From the NCBI RefSeq assembly GCF_003194565.2, contig NZ_QICH01000001.1, positions 1,054,001 through 1,118,000 on the forward strand: DNA of 64,000 nucleotides. The letters are read 5' to 3'. This stretch comes from Kangiella spongicola. Its GTDB lineage: Bacteria > Pseudomonadota > Gammaproteobacteria > Enterobacterales > Kangiellaceae. This document shows positions 44,455 to 53,733 of the stretch, piece after piece. The notes below the pieces were generated by a model that was given only the letters and a program-made list of their open reading frames with translations, searched no databases and was not told where the DNA came from. The translations under genes and the position numbers were made by a program. Every line of letters begins with the position of its first letter. Within the stretch, counting starts at the first letter, position 1.

Positions 44455-44478
44455 GAACCGCCTTCGGGCGGTTTTTTT
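44455..44478 (+). terminator. Intrinsic terminator of the cox cluster
   Basis: ACCGCC-TTCG-GGCGGT with a stable tetraloop, then seven T. A near-identical element is found at 46134-46157. Confidence 0.92.
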
Positions 44479-44519
44479 ATGGCTGTCTTAAGTGGCTAGG
44501 GTGAACTATGTAATAACTC

Positions 44520-45176
44520 TTAATCAGCCCATTCACGTAGCAGGTTATTGTAACTTTTACTTAATCGATCGTACTGTGGTGTTTTGCCGCGCTGATCAAA
44601 TTCTTCTTGCATTGAGCATTTTAAATCAAACAATAGCTCGCGCTGATGAGGATGACGAATATGACTTTGAATCCAACCAACCATAGCCAGACGCTGGCCC
44701 TTGCGGACCGGGTTAACCCGATGTAAATAATGGCTGGGGTAAAGCAGCAGATCGCCCGAGCCGAGTTTCCAGCTCCGTTCACCGGTCATATCTTCGATAA
44801 CAAGCTCGCCACCTTCAAAAGTGTTTATGTCACTTAAGCCGAGGGTAAAAGAAATATCAGTACGAACCTGGCCCATAAGAGCGTCATCCACATGAAGGCC
44901 GTATTCTTGTTGGGCTTGATACTGATTGACCATAACGTTTGTGAATTGCTTTACAAAGGTAGCGCTTTGAAACAGGCGGTTCTTTTTAAGGTGATTTAAT
45001 AACATAAAAAGTGCAGCAGGCTTTTCGCCGCGTAGCCGTAATTGACGGTTGTTTTTGACCTGCTTAGCAGCGCGTCCAGCAGTGTCGCGGCCGTCGGTGA
45101 AAGGCTCCTGCAAAAGGGCTTCAGTGATAGCAGCCAACGTAGCCGGCTCTACTGCATTTTGGATCTGTAAAATCAT
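44520..45176 (-). CDS. piuC: PiuC/YbiX-type Fe(II) 2-oxoglutarate dioxygenase
   Basis: A PKHD-type hydroxylase of 218 residues, often iron-regulated and near siderophore receptors in other genomes. The double-stranded beta-helix has the metal triad HVDD (YGLHVDDALMG) and the distal His in LYPSHYLHRVNPVRKGQR, whose Arg binds 2-oxoglutarate. Further signatures are DTAGRAAKQVKNNRQL and TFEGGELVIED. The substrate is unknown. It is divergent from an unknown secreted protein across a Fur-like site. Confidence 0.92.
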   Translation of the reverse strand: MILQIQNAVEPATLAAITEALLQEPFTDGRDTAGRAAKQVKNNRQLRLRGEKPAALFMLLNHLKKNRLFQSATFVKQFTNVMVNQYQAQQEYGLHVDDALMGQVRTDISFTLGLSDINTFEGGELVIEDMTGERSWKLGSGDLLLYPSHYLHRVNPVRKGQRLAMVGWIQSHIRHPHQRELLFDLKCSMQEEFDQRGKTPQYDRLSKSYNNLLREWAD

Positions 45177-45205
45177 AGTGTTTCAACTTTTTGCTATTGT
45201 GCTAT

Positions 45206-45220
45206 TGAGAATTATTCGCA
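45206..45220. promoter_or_regulatory. Fur-box-like site between piuC and the secreted protein gene
   Basis: TGAGAAT-T-ATTCGCA matches the 7-1-7 Fur pattern TGATAAT-N-ATTATCA at 11 of 14 positions. It lies 30 bp upstream of piuC and 51 bp upstream of the gene on the other strand. PiuC relatives are commonly Fur-regulated, which supports it. Confidence 0.55.
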
Positions 45221-45271
45221 TTTATGAAACTATGCACAGTATATCAATATCGAGTATCGAAAGGTAATCTT

Positions 45272-46114
45272 ATGTCGAGTAAAAGTTTTGAGAAGCGTAA
45301 AGTTTGGATGAGTGTTGGTACGGCGCTATTAGCAACCAGCGTGACGGCCGCAAGTGCCAATGGACAAGAGGCGTTTGATTCTGTTTCTGCATCTGCTTCG
45401 ATGATGAGTGTATCTGCTGCAGCGCTGAATGAGGGCGAAGGCGGTGAAGGTGAGGGTGGCGAGGGCGAAGGCTCAGCCAAAGCCGACTTACGCACAGATA
45501 ATGCCGCTTATTTAGCACGATTAGGCTTAATACGCGGGCATTTATGGGTTGGTATTAAGCTGTATCAAGAAGGTCATTTAGCGATGGCGAAAACACACAT
45601 GAAACACCCAAAAGATGAATTGTATGCAGGTTTAGAGCCAGTATTTGAAGCTCGTGGAGTAAGCGGGTTTGCAAAAGAGTTGTCAGCGCTAGCAGATGCC
45701 GTGAACAATGAGCAAGGTGACGAGGCTGTGAATAGTGCTTACTCAGCTTTGCTTAAAGCCATCGATCGTAGCGAAAACCTTGCAAGCAAGAGTGCCAAAG
45801 AGGCCTTGATAAGTATTAGCCAAATGATTCGAACTGCGGCTGATGAGTATGCGATTGGCGTTAAGAAAGGCGCCATCGTTAATGTACACGAGTATCAAGA
45901 CGCTTACGGTTTTACTGAAATTGCGATTGAGCGTTTAGATCGATTGACGGCTGAACAACAGAAGCAGGCGGCGGAAGATATTGAGCGCACAAAGCAGTTA
46001 TTGCTCGAGCTGCGCACCTTATGGCCTAAGGTGAACCCAGAAGGCAGCGTTGAAGGCGACGCGGCCAGTTTGTATGGCACCGCTGCCCGTATCGAGTTAA
46101 TGGCACTGAACTAA
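45272..46114 (+). CDS. Secreted helical protein with Gly-Glu repeat, unknown
   Basis: A 280-residue exported protein. Signal peptide (VWMSVGTALLATSVTAASANG), a short Ser/Ala stretch and a low-complexity run of alternating Glu and Gly (NEGEGGEGEGGEGEG) precede a helical domain: DNAAYLARLGLIRGHLWVGIKLYQEGHLAMAKTHMKHPKDELYAGLEPVFEARG and further helices to the end. HLWVG, TH and MKHP supply several His/Met that could bind metal. I have a vague memory of similar proteins beside iron genes but cannot name a family. An ATG at 45224 is in frame, but AAAGG precedes the ATG at 45272. It faces piuC across a Fur-like site, so an iron-related role is inferred. Confidence 0.78.
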   Translation: MSSKSFEKRKVWMSVGTALLATSVTAASANGQEAFDSVSASASMMSVSAAALNEGEGGEGEGGEGEGSAKADLRTDNAAYLARLGLIRGHLWVGIKLYQEGHLAMAKTHMKHPKDELYAGLEPVFEARGVSGFAKELSALADAVNNEQGDEAVNSAYSALLKAIDRSENLASKSAKEALISISQMIRTAADEYAIGVKKGAIVNVHEYQDAYGFTEIAIERLDRLTAEQQKQAAEDIERTKQLLLELRTLWPKVNPEGSVEGDAASLYGTAARIELMALN

Positions 46115-46131
46115 ACATTGATAAGATTAAT

Positions 46132-46157
46132 AAAGCCGCCTTCGGGCGGTTTTTTTA
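46132..46157 (+). terminator. Intrinsic terminator after the Gly-Glu protein gene
   Basis: CCGCC-TTCG-GGCGG extended by A-T pairs, then seven T. Its core and T-run are identical to the terminator at 44455-44478. Confidence 0.92.
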
Positions 46158-46277
46158 TGATTGTTAAATTTTATTTAGATGATTGTTTATAAGGTATCGA
46201 AGGCTATAATAAGTTTTGATTGAAAATGATGAATTTATCGGCAAATCAAACTTTTTTGCCGTATTTTTGGTACTCAT

Positions 46278-48065
46278 ATGAACAATAAAAATGTTGCGCG
46301 CTTGATAACTTTTTTTGCTATTACTTGCTTATTCCTAGCCTCTGGAGCTAAAGCTGCCATGTGTGCGGTTCCTGCGAGCGATGGCGATCAGTCTATTTCT
46401 GGGGTAGTCAATACGTACTACGAAGGAGCCAGCAGTGCCTCAGCTGGGTCTACGACTATAACTGTTGGTGCCTCGAGTGGTGCTATAAACCCTTTAGCTG
46501 CGGGTGACTTGGTGATCATCATGCAAATGCAGGATGCCCAATTTAATTCAGCTAACTCGAGCGCTTATGGTAGTGGTGGCACCTCAGGGCGAGGCTACAC
46601 AGCCCTTAATCAAACTGGGAGGTATGAGTTTGCTAGAGTCGATTCGGTGGTTGGCTCAAGTGTAACTTTAAGTGAAGGGCTGACTTACAGTTATACCAAC
46701 GCTAACGCTACTTTGACTCGAGGACAACGCCGATTCCAAGTGATAAAAGTTCCACAATATAATAATGTTAACATCAGTGGTACTGTCACTGCTGCGCCGT
46801 GGGATGGACGCAAAGGTGGTGTGGTCGCAATTGATGTGGCGAACACACTAAATGGTGCGGGCGGTACTATCGATGTCAGTGGGCTCGGTTTCCGAGGTGG
46901 AGCACACCGCCGTACAGGTTTTGCTGCTGACGCCACTAGCCGTTTCTTTTATGTAGATACAGAAGCTAACAATAATAGCGGCACTAACTTGCGTCACTCT
47001 AGTAAAGGCGAAGGTATCGCCGGCACACCGCAATATGTTTTTGACGGTACACTTGTTATTGACACTAACGGGCTTTCCAATGCGGATGGTTACCCTGGTG
47101 GTGATTATGGTCGTGGTGCGCCTGGCAACGCAGGTGGTGGCGGTAATGAGTGGAGTAACGCGGGTAATGACTCTGGTGGTGGCGGTGGCGCTAACGTTAG
47201 CAACGGTGGTAATGGTGGTGCTGGCTGGAACTTAGATCCAGCTACACAGAATGTCGGTGGTTTAGGCGGAGCGAGTTTTCCTGCGTCTTTGTCAAGTATT
47301 GTCATGGGTGGCGGCGGTGGCGCTGGCTTGGCCAACAATAGTGGTCAGCCACACGGTGGTGCCGGAGGCGGTATTATCATCATAAGAGCTAACATCGTCG
47401 TCGGTAGTCTTACGCTTAACGCAGCCGGAGCTGATGGTGTCCAGTCGACTCAAAACGATGGTGGTGGCGGTGCGGGTGCCGGCGGTAGTGTCGCGTTAAC
47501 TGCAACATCGGGTTTAGGCAGTGTTACTGTGGATATCAGTGGTGGACAAGGCGGGGATGCTTGGCCTGTAGACAGCAGTGCCAATGGTATGCATGGCCCT
47601 GGTGGCGGTGGAGGTGGTGGTTACCTAATCTATTCGCCGGGTGCTGGAACTCCAAGCGTAAATTTAAGCGCGGGTGCCGGTGGAACTACCACCACTCGTA
47701 ATGAGCCACATGGTGCAACCAGTGGTGTTGCGGGCTCACAGTCCTCTGCGGCGGGTCGTTATCCTTGTGTAGCAGATATACAGGTAACGAAAAGTGATAC
47801 TCTTGGGGATTACCAGCCCGGAGCGACACGCACTTATTCTATTGCAGTGACTAATAATGGCCCCGGAGATGTAATCGGGGCATCAGTTACTGATACCGTT
47901 CCAGTAGGTTTGAATATTGACGCGATCAGTTGTGCGCCAGTATCTAATTGTTCAAGTCTTACCACGACAGGGCAAAATATCGAAGCTACGGTTGATGTAG
48001 GTTTAGGCGAGACCGTTACCATTTCCGTCGATGTGACTTACTCGACGGCGCCAGAAGACTATTAG
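46278..48065 (+). CDS. Glycine-rich secreted protein with a C-terminal DUF11 domain
   Basis: A 595-residue exported protein. Signal peptide (ITFFAITCLFLASGAKAA), then an N-terminal region (about 30-150) with GDLVIIMQMQDAQF and GRYEFARVDSVVG. A long Gly/Asn/Ser-rich beta-repeat region (about 170-490) has runs such as GGGGGAN, GGGGGAG and GGGGGGG. One DUF11 domain (about 500-593: ADIQVTKSD, YSIAVTNNGPGDV, VTDTVPVGL) ends the protein. DUF11 domains occur on surface and adhesin-like proteins. There is no sorting signal, transmembrane tail or autotransporter domain after it, so the C terminus may be shortened. Ribosome-site support is weak. Confidence 0.82.
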   Translation: MNNKNVARLITFFAITCLFLASGAKAAMCAVPASDGDQSISGVVNTYYEGASSASAGSTTITVGASSGAINPLAAGDLVIIMQMQDAQFNSANSSAYGSGGTSGRGYTALNQTGRYEFARVDSVVGSSVTLSEGLTYSYTNANATLTRGQRRFQVIKVPQYNNVNISGTVTAAPWDGRKGGVVAIDVANTLNGAGGTIDVSGLGFRGGAHRRTGFAADATSRFFYVDTEANNNSGTNLRHSSKGEGIAGTPQYVFDGTLVIDTNGLSNADGYPGGDYGRGAPGNAGGGGNEWSNAGNDSGGGGGANVSNGGNGGAGWNLDPATQNVGGLGGASFPASLSSIVMGGGGGAGLANNSGQPHGGAGGGIIIIRANIVVGSLTLNAAGADGVQSTQNDGGGGAGAGGSVALTATSGLGSVTVDISGGQGGDAWPVDSSANGMHGPGGGGGGGYLIYSPGAGTPSVNLSAGAGGTTTTRNEPHGATSGVAGSQSSAAGRYPCVADIQVTKSDTLGDYQPGATRTYSIAVTNNGPGDVIGASVTDTVPVGLNIDAISCAPVSNCSSLTTTGQNIEATVDVGLGETVTISVDVTYSTAPEDY

Positions 48066-48069
48066 GCAG

Positions 48070-48100
48070 TTTTCTCTTTCCCTTTCTCTTCTTTCTCTTT
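48070..48100. repeat. 31-bp pure pyrimidine (plus) / purine (minus) tract
   Basis: Every base from 48070 to 48100 is C or T on the plus strand, in the 37-bp gap between two convergent genes. On the minus-strand transcript it becomes a purine run just after the hydrolase stop. No hairpin terminator is present here. Such tracts can form triplex DNA or hybrids; any function is inference. Confidence 0.6.
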
Positions 48101-48102
48101 AT

Positions 48103-49125
48103 TTAGCGCGGCGCGGGTTCAGATAGCAGAGCTCGCGCTTCTTTCGCGATAATATCATCCATCCAACTTTCTAGCCGACGATTTTTAACATAACCGCAAT
48201 GTCCGCCATGTCGGGTGAGATATTTGTGGATATGAGGCTTATCAGGGAGTGTATAGATGCCCCGATAATCAATAATTGGGTCGTCCTGGCTCATGATGAT
48301 CGTCGTTTTAGTATTGATATTATTCAGCCTGTCGTGACAAATATTATAGCCATCGAAATAATCGTTGATAGTCTCGTACTCACCATAAAACTTCACTAGC
48401 TTTTCAGTTAATTCACGCATCGAGTCTGTTTGTAAGTCATCTTCGAGATCGTATAAATCAGGGAAGATACTTTGTTTTTTACGGATAGAGCGTTTCCACT
48501 TGAGCATGAAATAACGAATGTATAAAGACCAACTGGTTTCAAGTTTAATTAAAACATCGGCTGGATCTAATGCAGGGCAAAAAGCTATGGTGTGGTCGAG
48601 ATGGATGTTATATGCGTTCGCTTGGTTGGTTACACGCAACGCGAAATTCCCGCCTAGAGAAAAGCCACAAAGAAGGGTTTTGTTAGGCTTATATTTCGAT
48701 TGAATGGTTTGTACCGCCTGCACCACTTCATCTAGTCGATTAGAATGGAATAAGTCGGGATTAAGGTGATGGCTACTGCCATGGTCGCGCAAATTAAGCC
48801 TTACGACAGCGTAACCTAGTTGGTAAAGCGTGTTTGCCGCAGATAGCAAATATAAGGACTCATGACTGCCTTCCCAGCCGTGAATAAGAATAGCCAGTGG
48901 TTTACGATCCGCTTGATTCGATTTAGATGGGGTATAAAAACTCTGCAGGCGCACGCCGTCTTCGCACTGAATGATGTGCTCTTGGCAGTTGTTGATGAGA
49001 GCTCTAGCTTTTTTCTTTAGGCGTGAACGTCTAAGTTTAAAGCTCGCTAATAGCGATTGTAGGTGTTGGTTCTGACACCAAAGCGGCGCTCGATAATCTA
49101 AGTATTGTACAGAGTTTGATGGCAT
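48103..49125 (-). CDS. YheT-family alpha/beta hydrolase
   Basis: An esterase-like protein of about 340 residues. The family start, YRAPLWCQNQHLQSLLASF, is present. It is followed by LAILIHGWEGSHESLYLL (oxyanion region), VVRLNLRDHGSSHHLNPDLFHS, the nucleophile elbow LCGFSLGGNFALR (Ser in GFSLGG), SQDDPIIDY (acid) and LTRHGGHCGYV (catalytic His). An upstream TTG at 49134 is in frame, but the ATG at 49125 is taken as the start; neither has a clear ribosome site. The natural substrate is unknown. Confidence 0.9.
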   Translation of the reverse strand: MPSNSVQYLDYRAPLWCQNQHLQSLLASFKLRRSRLKKKARALINNCQEHIIQCEDGVRLQSFYTPSKSNQADRKPLAILIHGWEGSHESLYLLSAANTLYQLGYAVVRLNLRDHGSSHHLNPDLFHSNRLDEVVQAVQTIQSKYKPNKTLLCGFSLGGNFALRVTNQANAYNIHLDHTIAFCPALDPADVLIKLETSWSLYIRYFMLKWKRSIRKKQSIFPDLYDLEDDLQTDSMRELTEKLVKFYGEYETINDYFDGYNICHDRLNNINTKTTIIMSQDDPIIDYRGIYTLPDKPHIHKYLTRHGGHCGYVKNRRLESWMDDIIAKEARALLSEPAPR

Positions 49126-49254
49126 ATCAATCAAATGTGACTACTAAAAGTCCATACTCTAGAGCAATAGCGCTGTGAGTACAATCCAGTGAGTGGCGTT
49201 ATTGTAGGTTCTGTCGGGGATTAGAATATTTTTGTAAAGGAGAGCTATTAAAAA

Positions 49255-50559
49255 TTAGGCCGCACCGTTGATAAAGGCTTCAAGGTCAAAATCTACTTCA
49301 TTGTCTGCTAAAGTTTGTTTTATTTTTAGTGACTGACCATCTTCGTCTTTGGGGTGTTTAGTTAAATCTATTGAGACTGGTTTGATCAAGTTGCGCTCAG
49401 TGTCCGTTACGAGCTCAACAACAGGCTCTAGTTTGCTGTGTTCATTTACCGATAACACCACACCTACTTGACCATTATTCATTTCTACTAAGCTGCCTAC
49501 AGGATAGACCCCAACCATTTGAATAAACTGTTTCACAAGCTCAGCATCGTAGAGCTCAGATTTACCTTTATACAATTGATTAAGTGCCCTCGATGGCGAC
49601 ATACCCTTACGATAGCAACGATCACTAATCATAGCGTCATAACTGTCGATAATGGCAATAATTCTGTCGTACTGAGATAACACTTCTTCGTTCGCTTTGC
49701 GTGGATAACCGTTACCGTTGAGGCGCTCGTGATGGTTGTATGCGGCAGTACAAACTTGCTCATCAATGCCACCGTGATTCTTTAGGAAAACGTATCCTAA
49801 GACGGTATGTTCTTTAACAATCTTGTATTCATCGGGGGTTAAAGGCCCTTCTTTATTAAGGATATGCTGCGGCACTTTCATCTTTCCAACATCGTGCAAA
49901 ATCCCACATAAGCCAAGCATTTCGAGCTGTTCGCGTGGTAGTTGTAAATACTTCCCAAAGGCGATGGCTAGGATCCCCACTCGCACACAGTGTTCCGAAG
50001 TGTACTCATCTTTATTCTTGATTTTTGATAACCAGAATAGTGCAGTTTCATTACTTAAAATGCTGTCTACGCAACTCGAAACCAGCTCCTTAGAGCCTTC
50101 TATATCAATCTTACTATCACGCTGCACATCAGCCATGAGCTTATTAATGTGTTTCTGCGACTTATCGAAGGTTTTTTTTGCCCTAGGCATCTCTTCTCGC
50201 AGTTTTGCACTAGCTTCCTGAGGCGTTAGATTAGGCTTTTTATATATAGGGGTACGCTTGCGCTGGCGCAGTTGCTCTGCATAGATAGTGTTATAAGAGT
50301 GGTAATCAATATAAACGTATTGGCAATACTTTTGCAGAAGAGCGATTTCTTTATCGGATTCGATGGTTATTTCTTGGAAGAGGACAGGGATTTCAGTCCA
50401 AGGTCTATCTAACTCAATAACCGTCATGCCTTTAGCAAGTTTATGGACAGGGATTTTCTTCTTTTCGACCTTATGCGAGGTAATAGGTTTTGTTGAGGCT
50501 ACCACTGAAGCCCTTGGCTTTGGCTTTATTCCTATAAACTGAAGTAAAGAGTCAAACAT
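49255..50559 (-). CDS. HD-GYP domain protein (c-di-GMP phosphodiesterase type)
   Basis: A cytoplasmic signalling enzyme of 434 residues. The N-terminal DUF3391 region (about 38-105, KIPVHKLAKGMTVIELDRPWTEIP) precedes a coiled middle and the HD-GYP domain (about 180-350). Residues, numbered from the upstream TTG, are H192, H224-D225 (GILHDVGKMKVP), H253, H278-H279-E280 (NHHERLNGNGYP) and GYP 286-288. These are the metal and c-di-GMP-binding residues of active enzymes; the usual Asp before GxGYP is Asn. A C-terminal beta-barrel-like tail (VGSLVEMNNGQVGVVLSV) follows. The ATG at 50559 has AAGGA at suitable spacing; the TTG at 50565 does not. A TTGCAA/TATTAT promoter and a CRP-like site lie upstream. 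Confidence 0.93.
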   Translation of the reverse strand: MFDSLLQFIGIKPKPRASVVASTKPITSHKVEKKKIPVHKLAKGMTVIELDRPWTEIPVLFQEITIESDKEIALLQKYCQYVYIDYHSYNTIYAEQLRQRKRTPIYKKPNLTPQEASAKLREEMPRAKKTFDKSQKHINKLMADVQRDSKIDIEGSKELVSSCVDSILSNETALFWLSKIKNKDEYTSEHCVRVGILAIAFGKYLQLPREQLEMLGLCGILHDVGKMKVPQHILNKEGPLTPDEYKIVKEHTVLGYVFLKNHGGIDEQVCTAAYNHHERLNGNGYPRKANEEVLSQYDRIIAIIDSYDAMISDRCYRKGMSPSRALNQLYKGKSELYDAELVKQFIQMVGVYPVGSLVEMNNGQVGVVLSVNEHSKLEPVVELVTDTERNLIKPVSIDLTKHPKDEDGQSLKIKQTLADNEVDFDLEAFINGAA

Positions 50560-50621
50560 ATCCAATTCCTTGAGTCCCCCGATTACCCATAATAAAACAA
50601 TGAGTCATATTTGCAATAAAA

Positions 50622-50637
50622 AGTGACCGATATCACA
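50622..50637. promoter_or_regulatory. CRP-like palindrome between the HD-GYP gene and nuo
   Basis: AGTGA-N6-TCACA fits the CRP/Vfr consensus TGTGA-N6-TCACA at 9 of 10 defined positions. It lies 63 bp upstream of the HD-GYP start, just behind a TTGCAA-16 nt-TATTAT promoter on the minus strand, and 208 bp upstream of nuoA. It could act on either side; the remaining 279-bp gap shows no other clear element. Confidence 0.45.
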
Positions 50638-50844
50638 AAATGTAAAATCTTATAGTATCTATTGCAATTGTTGATATGTGGCGTATTTAGCGGTGCTTAT
50701 AAGATAAGCTTTGCACAATCTGTGAAGCAACAAAACATCACTAGCCAAAGTTAAAATCTACTGGTAAGGTATTCCATAAGAATGCCTAAATATGATTGAT
50801 TTATAACAAGTTAGAGTTAATTCCACAGGCAAAATAATAGATCT

Positions 50845-51201
50845 ATGATAGAACAATATGCACCAATTCTCGTCTTCATCCTGATAGGCTTGCTATTTGG
50901 GGTTGGCTTACTATTGGTCGGCTATTTTGCCAGTCCCAGCGAACCAAACGAAGCAAAAAACAAACCTTTCGAATGTGGTTTTGATGCCTTTGAAGACTCT
51001 CGAATGAAGTTCGATGTGCGTTTTTATCTGGTCGCCATTCTCTTTATCATCTTTGATCTTGAAATCGCTTTCTTGTTTCCATGGGCCGTAGTGTTAGATG
51101 AAATAGGTTGGTTTGGCTTGACCACGATGGCTGTGTTTCTATTGTTGTTATTGATCGGCTTTGCCTATGAATGGAAAAAAGGCGCATTAGAGTGGGAGTA
51201 A
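50845..51201 (+). CDS. nuoA: NADH-quinone oxidoreductase subunit A
   Basis: A small membrane subunit of complex I at the junction between arms. The 118 residues form three helices (about 8-30, 62-84, 89-110). The conserved segment [44 protein letters not shown] is nearly invariant in the family. First gene of the operon, followed by nuoB after 3 bp. Confidence 0.97.
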   Translation: MIEQYAPILVFILIGLLFGVGLLLVGYFASPSEPNEAKNKPFECGFDAFEDSRMKFDVRFYLVAILFIIFDLEIAFLFPWAVVLDEIGWFGLTTMAVFLLLLLIGFAYEWKKGALEWE

Positions 51202-51204
51202 GGC

Positions 51205-51771
51205 ATGGGTTTAGAGGATAAATTAAATAGCGATGGATTTGTAACCACCAGTATTCAGGATTTACTGGACTGGGCGCGTACAGGCTCTATGTGGCCAGTG
51301 ACCTTTGGCCTTGCCTGCTGTGCGGTTGAGATGATGCATGCCGGCGCTGCTCGTTATGATATGGATCGCTTCGGTGTTATTTTTAGACCAAGCCCTCGTC
51401 AGTCTGATGTTATGATTGTGGCGGGAACTCTTACCAATAAAATGGCGCCAGCTTTGCGCCGTGTCTACGAACAAATGCCAGAACCGAAGTGGGTTATTTC
51501 AATGGGCTCGTGCGCTAACGGCGGCGGCTATTATCATTATTCCTATTCAGTCGTACGTGGTTGTGATCGCATTATCCCTGTGGATATTTATGTCCCAGGC
51601 TGTCCGCCGACAGCAGAGGCTTTGCTATACGGTATCATTCAGCTACAAAATAAAATTAAGCGTCAGACCGTGATTGCCAGAAATAGTCGTCGTAACCGTG
51701 ACTTAGAAAACAATAGCACTAATGCTAGCGACACTAGGCAAGGTTCTGACAGCGAGGTGACTAATGCCTGA
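51205..51771 (+). CDS. nuoB: NADH-quinone oxidoreductase subunit B
   Basis: Holds iron-sulfur cluster N2, which passes electrons to ubiquinone. The 188 residues contain the ligand cysteines in [24 protein letters not shown] and [15 protein letters not shown]. The C-terminal 35 residues are polar and Asn/Ser-rich ([22 protein letters not shown]), somewhat longer than usual. It overlaps nuoC by 8 bp. Confidence 0.97.
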   Translation: MGLEDKLNSDGFVTTSIQDLLDWARTGSMWPVTFGLACCAVEMMHAGAARYDMDRFGVIFRPSPRQSDVMIVAGTLTNKMAPALRRVYEQMPEPKWVISMGSCANGGGYYHYSYSVVRGCDRIIPVDIYVPGCPPTAEALLYGIIQLQNKIKRQTVIARNSRRNRDLENNSTNASDTRQGSDSEVTNA

Positions 51772-52456
51772 AGCTTTAAAACAGCAACTTAACGACGTAT
51801 TTACGGATGCTTTGATTGCTAATGAAGAAGCTCTTGGCGAAGTGACGATTGAGGTCAGTAAAGAGAATTTATTGGATGTTTGCCGCAAGCTTCGCGATCA
51901 TGATGAATTGGCGTTTGAACAGCTGATTGATCTAACCGTGGTCGATTACAAGACTTATGGCCAAGATGAATGGGCAACCACCGAAGCTACCGGCGTTGGT
52001 TTTAGTCGCGGTCGGGAAGAGTCACAGGCGGTGAATCAACCTTGGCAACGTGAGCGTTTTGCTGTGGTCTACCATTTGCTTTCCATCAGCCTTAATCAGC
52101 GCCTTCGAGTGAAGTGCTTTGTAGAGGAAAACCGGCCTACGCTACCTTCTGTTATTAATATTTGGGCCAGTGCCAACTGGTATGAACGTGAGGCCTTCGA
52201 CCTTTTTGGTGTCTTATTTACTGGACATCCTGATCTGCGCCGCATACTAACCGATTATGGTTTCGTCGGACATCCTTTCAGAAAAGATTTCCCACTCATT
52301 GGCAATGTTGAATTACGTTTTGATGCCAAGCAGAATCGCTGCATTTATGAGCCGGTATCGATTGAACCACGAGTACTAGTCCCACGGGTAATCCGAAAGC
52401 ATAAAGAGCAGACGGTGTATGTTGCCGCTCCTGAGCAGGGAGGTCGCGATGCCTGA
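51764..52456 (+). CDS. nuoC: NADH-quinone oxidoreductase subunit C
   Basis: A 30-kDa-type subunit of the peripheral arm. The 230 residues contain [74 protein letters not shown], the family signature. It is a separate gene, not fused to nuoD as in E. coli. It overlaps nuoB (8 bp) and nuoD (8 bp). Confidence 0.97.
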   Translation: MPEALKQQLNDVFTDALIANEEALGEVTIEVSKENLLDVCRKLRDHDELAFEQLIDLTVVDYKTYGQDEWATTEATGVGFSRGREESQAVNQPWQRERFAVVYHLLSISLNQRLRVKCFVEENRPTLPSVINIWASANWYEREAFDLFGVLFTGHPDLRRILTDYGFVGHPFRKDFPLIGNVELRFDAKQNRCIYEPVSIEPRVLVPRVIRKHKEQTVYVAAPEQGGRDA

Positions 52457-53702
52457 AATTCGTAACTATACGATTAACTTTGGGCCACAGCATCCAGCGG
52501 CGCACGGTGTCTTGAGGTTAATTTTAGAGATGGATGGCGAGACAGTGGTTCGCGCCGATCCGCATGTCGGTTTGTTACATCGCGCCACCGAAAAACTTGC
52601 CGAAAGTAAGCCCTATAATCAAAGCATCGGCTACATGGATCGCTTGGATTATGTGTCGATGATGTCGAATGAACATGCTTATGTGATGGCGATTGAAAAG
52701 CTGATGGGGATTACACCGCCTAAGCGTGCGCAATACATTCGTGTGATGTTTGCAGAAATTACGAGGATCCTAAATCACTTAATGTGGCTAGGGGCACACG
52801 GCTTGGATATCGGCGCCATGACGGTATTTCTTTATACCTTCCGCGAACGCGAAGCTTTGATGGACGCGTATGAGGCAGTTAGTGGCGCGCGGATGCATGC
52901 GACCTATTTCCGCCCAGGTGGGGTCTATCGAGATTTGCCCGACAGCATGCCGCAATATAAAGAATCCCCATTCACCGATAAGAAAAAAGCCGAAGAATTA
53001 AATGCTGATCGCCAAGGTTCTTTGTTGGACTATTTGTGGGATTTTACAGAACGCTTTCCAGGCTGTATCGACGATTACGAAGGCTTATTAACGGACAATC
53101 GGATTTGGAAACAGCGCACGGTGGGGGTTGGTGTTGTGCCAGCTGAGCGTGCTTTGCAACTCGGCTTCTCTGGCCCTATGTTGCGAGGTTCTGGAGTTGC
53201 TTGGGACTTGCGCAAAAAGCAGCCCTACGAAGTGTATGACGAATTAGAATTTGATATTCCATTAGGCAAAACTGGCGATTGTTATGATCGTTATTTGGTT
53301 CGTATCGAAGAGATGCGCCAGTCTAACCACATAATCCGCCAGTGTATCGAGTGGTTGCGTAAAAACCCAGGCCCTGTAATGCTGGATAATCACAAGGTCA
53401 CGCCACCGAACCGCGAAACCATGAAGGATGATATGGAAGCGTTAATTCATCACTTTAAGTTATTCACCGAAGGTTATTGTGTGCCAGAAGGCGAGGCTTA
53501 TTCCGCGGTTGAACACCCTAAAGGTGAGTTCGGTATTTACTTAGTATCCGACGGCGCTAATAAACCATATCGAGTAAAGATTCGCGCTGCGGGGTTTGCG
53601 CACCTAGCGGCGATGAACGAAATGGTCAAAGGGCACATGTTAGCGGATGTGGTGGCGGTAATCGGCACACAAGATATCGTTTTTGGCGAAATTGATCGTT
53701 AG
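52449..53702 (+). CDS. nuoD: NADH-quinone oxidoreductase subunit D
   Basis: The 49-kDa-type subunit forming the quinone pocket with NuoB. About 417 residues, starting [24 protein letters not shown] (quinone-site His), with [35 protein letters not shown] and C-terminal [17 protein letters not shown]. An in-frame start ten codons upstream exists, but the ATG at 52449 has GGAGG nearby and matches the family start. The stop precedes nuoE. Confidence 0.97.
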   Translation: MPEIRNYTINFGPQHPAAHGVLRLILEMDGETVVRADPHVGLLHRATEKLAESKPYNQSIGYMDRLDYVSMMSNEHAYVMAIEKLMGITPPKRAQYIRVMFAEITRILNHLMWLGAHGLDIGAMTVFLYTFREREALMDAYEAVSGARMHATYFRPGGVYRDLPDSMPQYKESPFTDKKKAEELNADRQGSLLDYLWDFTERFPGCIDDYEGLLTDNRIWKQRTVGVGVVPAERALQLGFSGPMLRGSGVAWDLRKKQPYEVYDELEFDIPLGKTGDCYDRYLVRIEEMRQSNHIIRQCIEWLRKNPGPVMLDNHKVTPPNRETMKDDMEALIHHFKLFTEGYCVPEGEAYSAVEHPKGEFGIYLVSDGANKPYRVKIRAAGFAHLAAMNEMVKGHMLADVVAVIGTQDIVFGEIDR

Positions 53703-53733
53703 TGATGAGCAAGTGACGAGTAATAAGAAAACT

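Noticed and set aside
47035-47338. Overlapping Val- or Pro-rich frames on both strands of the glycine-rich gene
   Set aside because: They are by-products of the GGT/GGC-rich codons of the real gene.
53683-53733. TTG start for nuoE inside nuoD
   Set aside because: It would add residues not typical of NuoE and has no ribosome site; a start after the nuoD stop is more likely.
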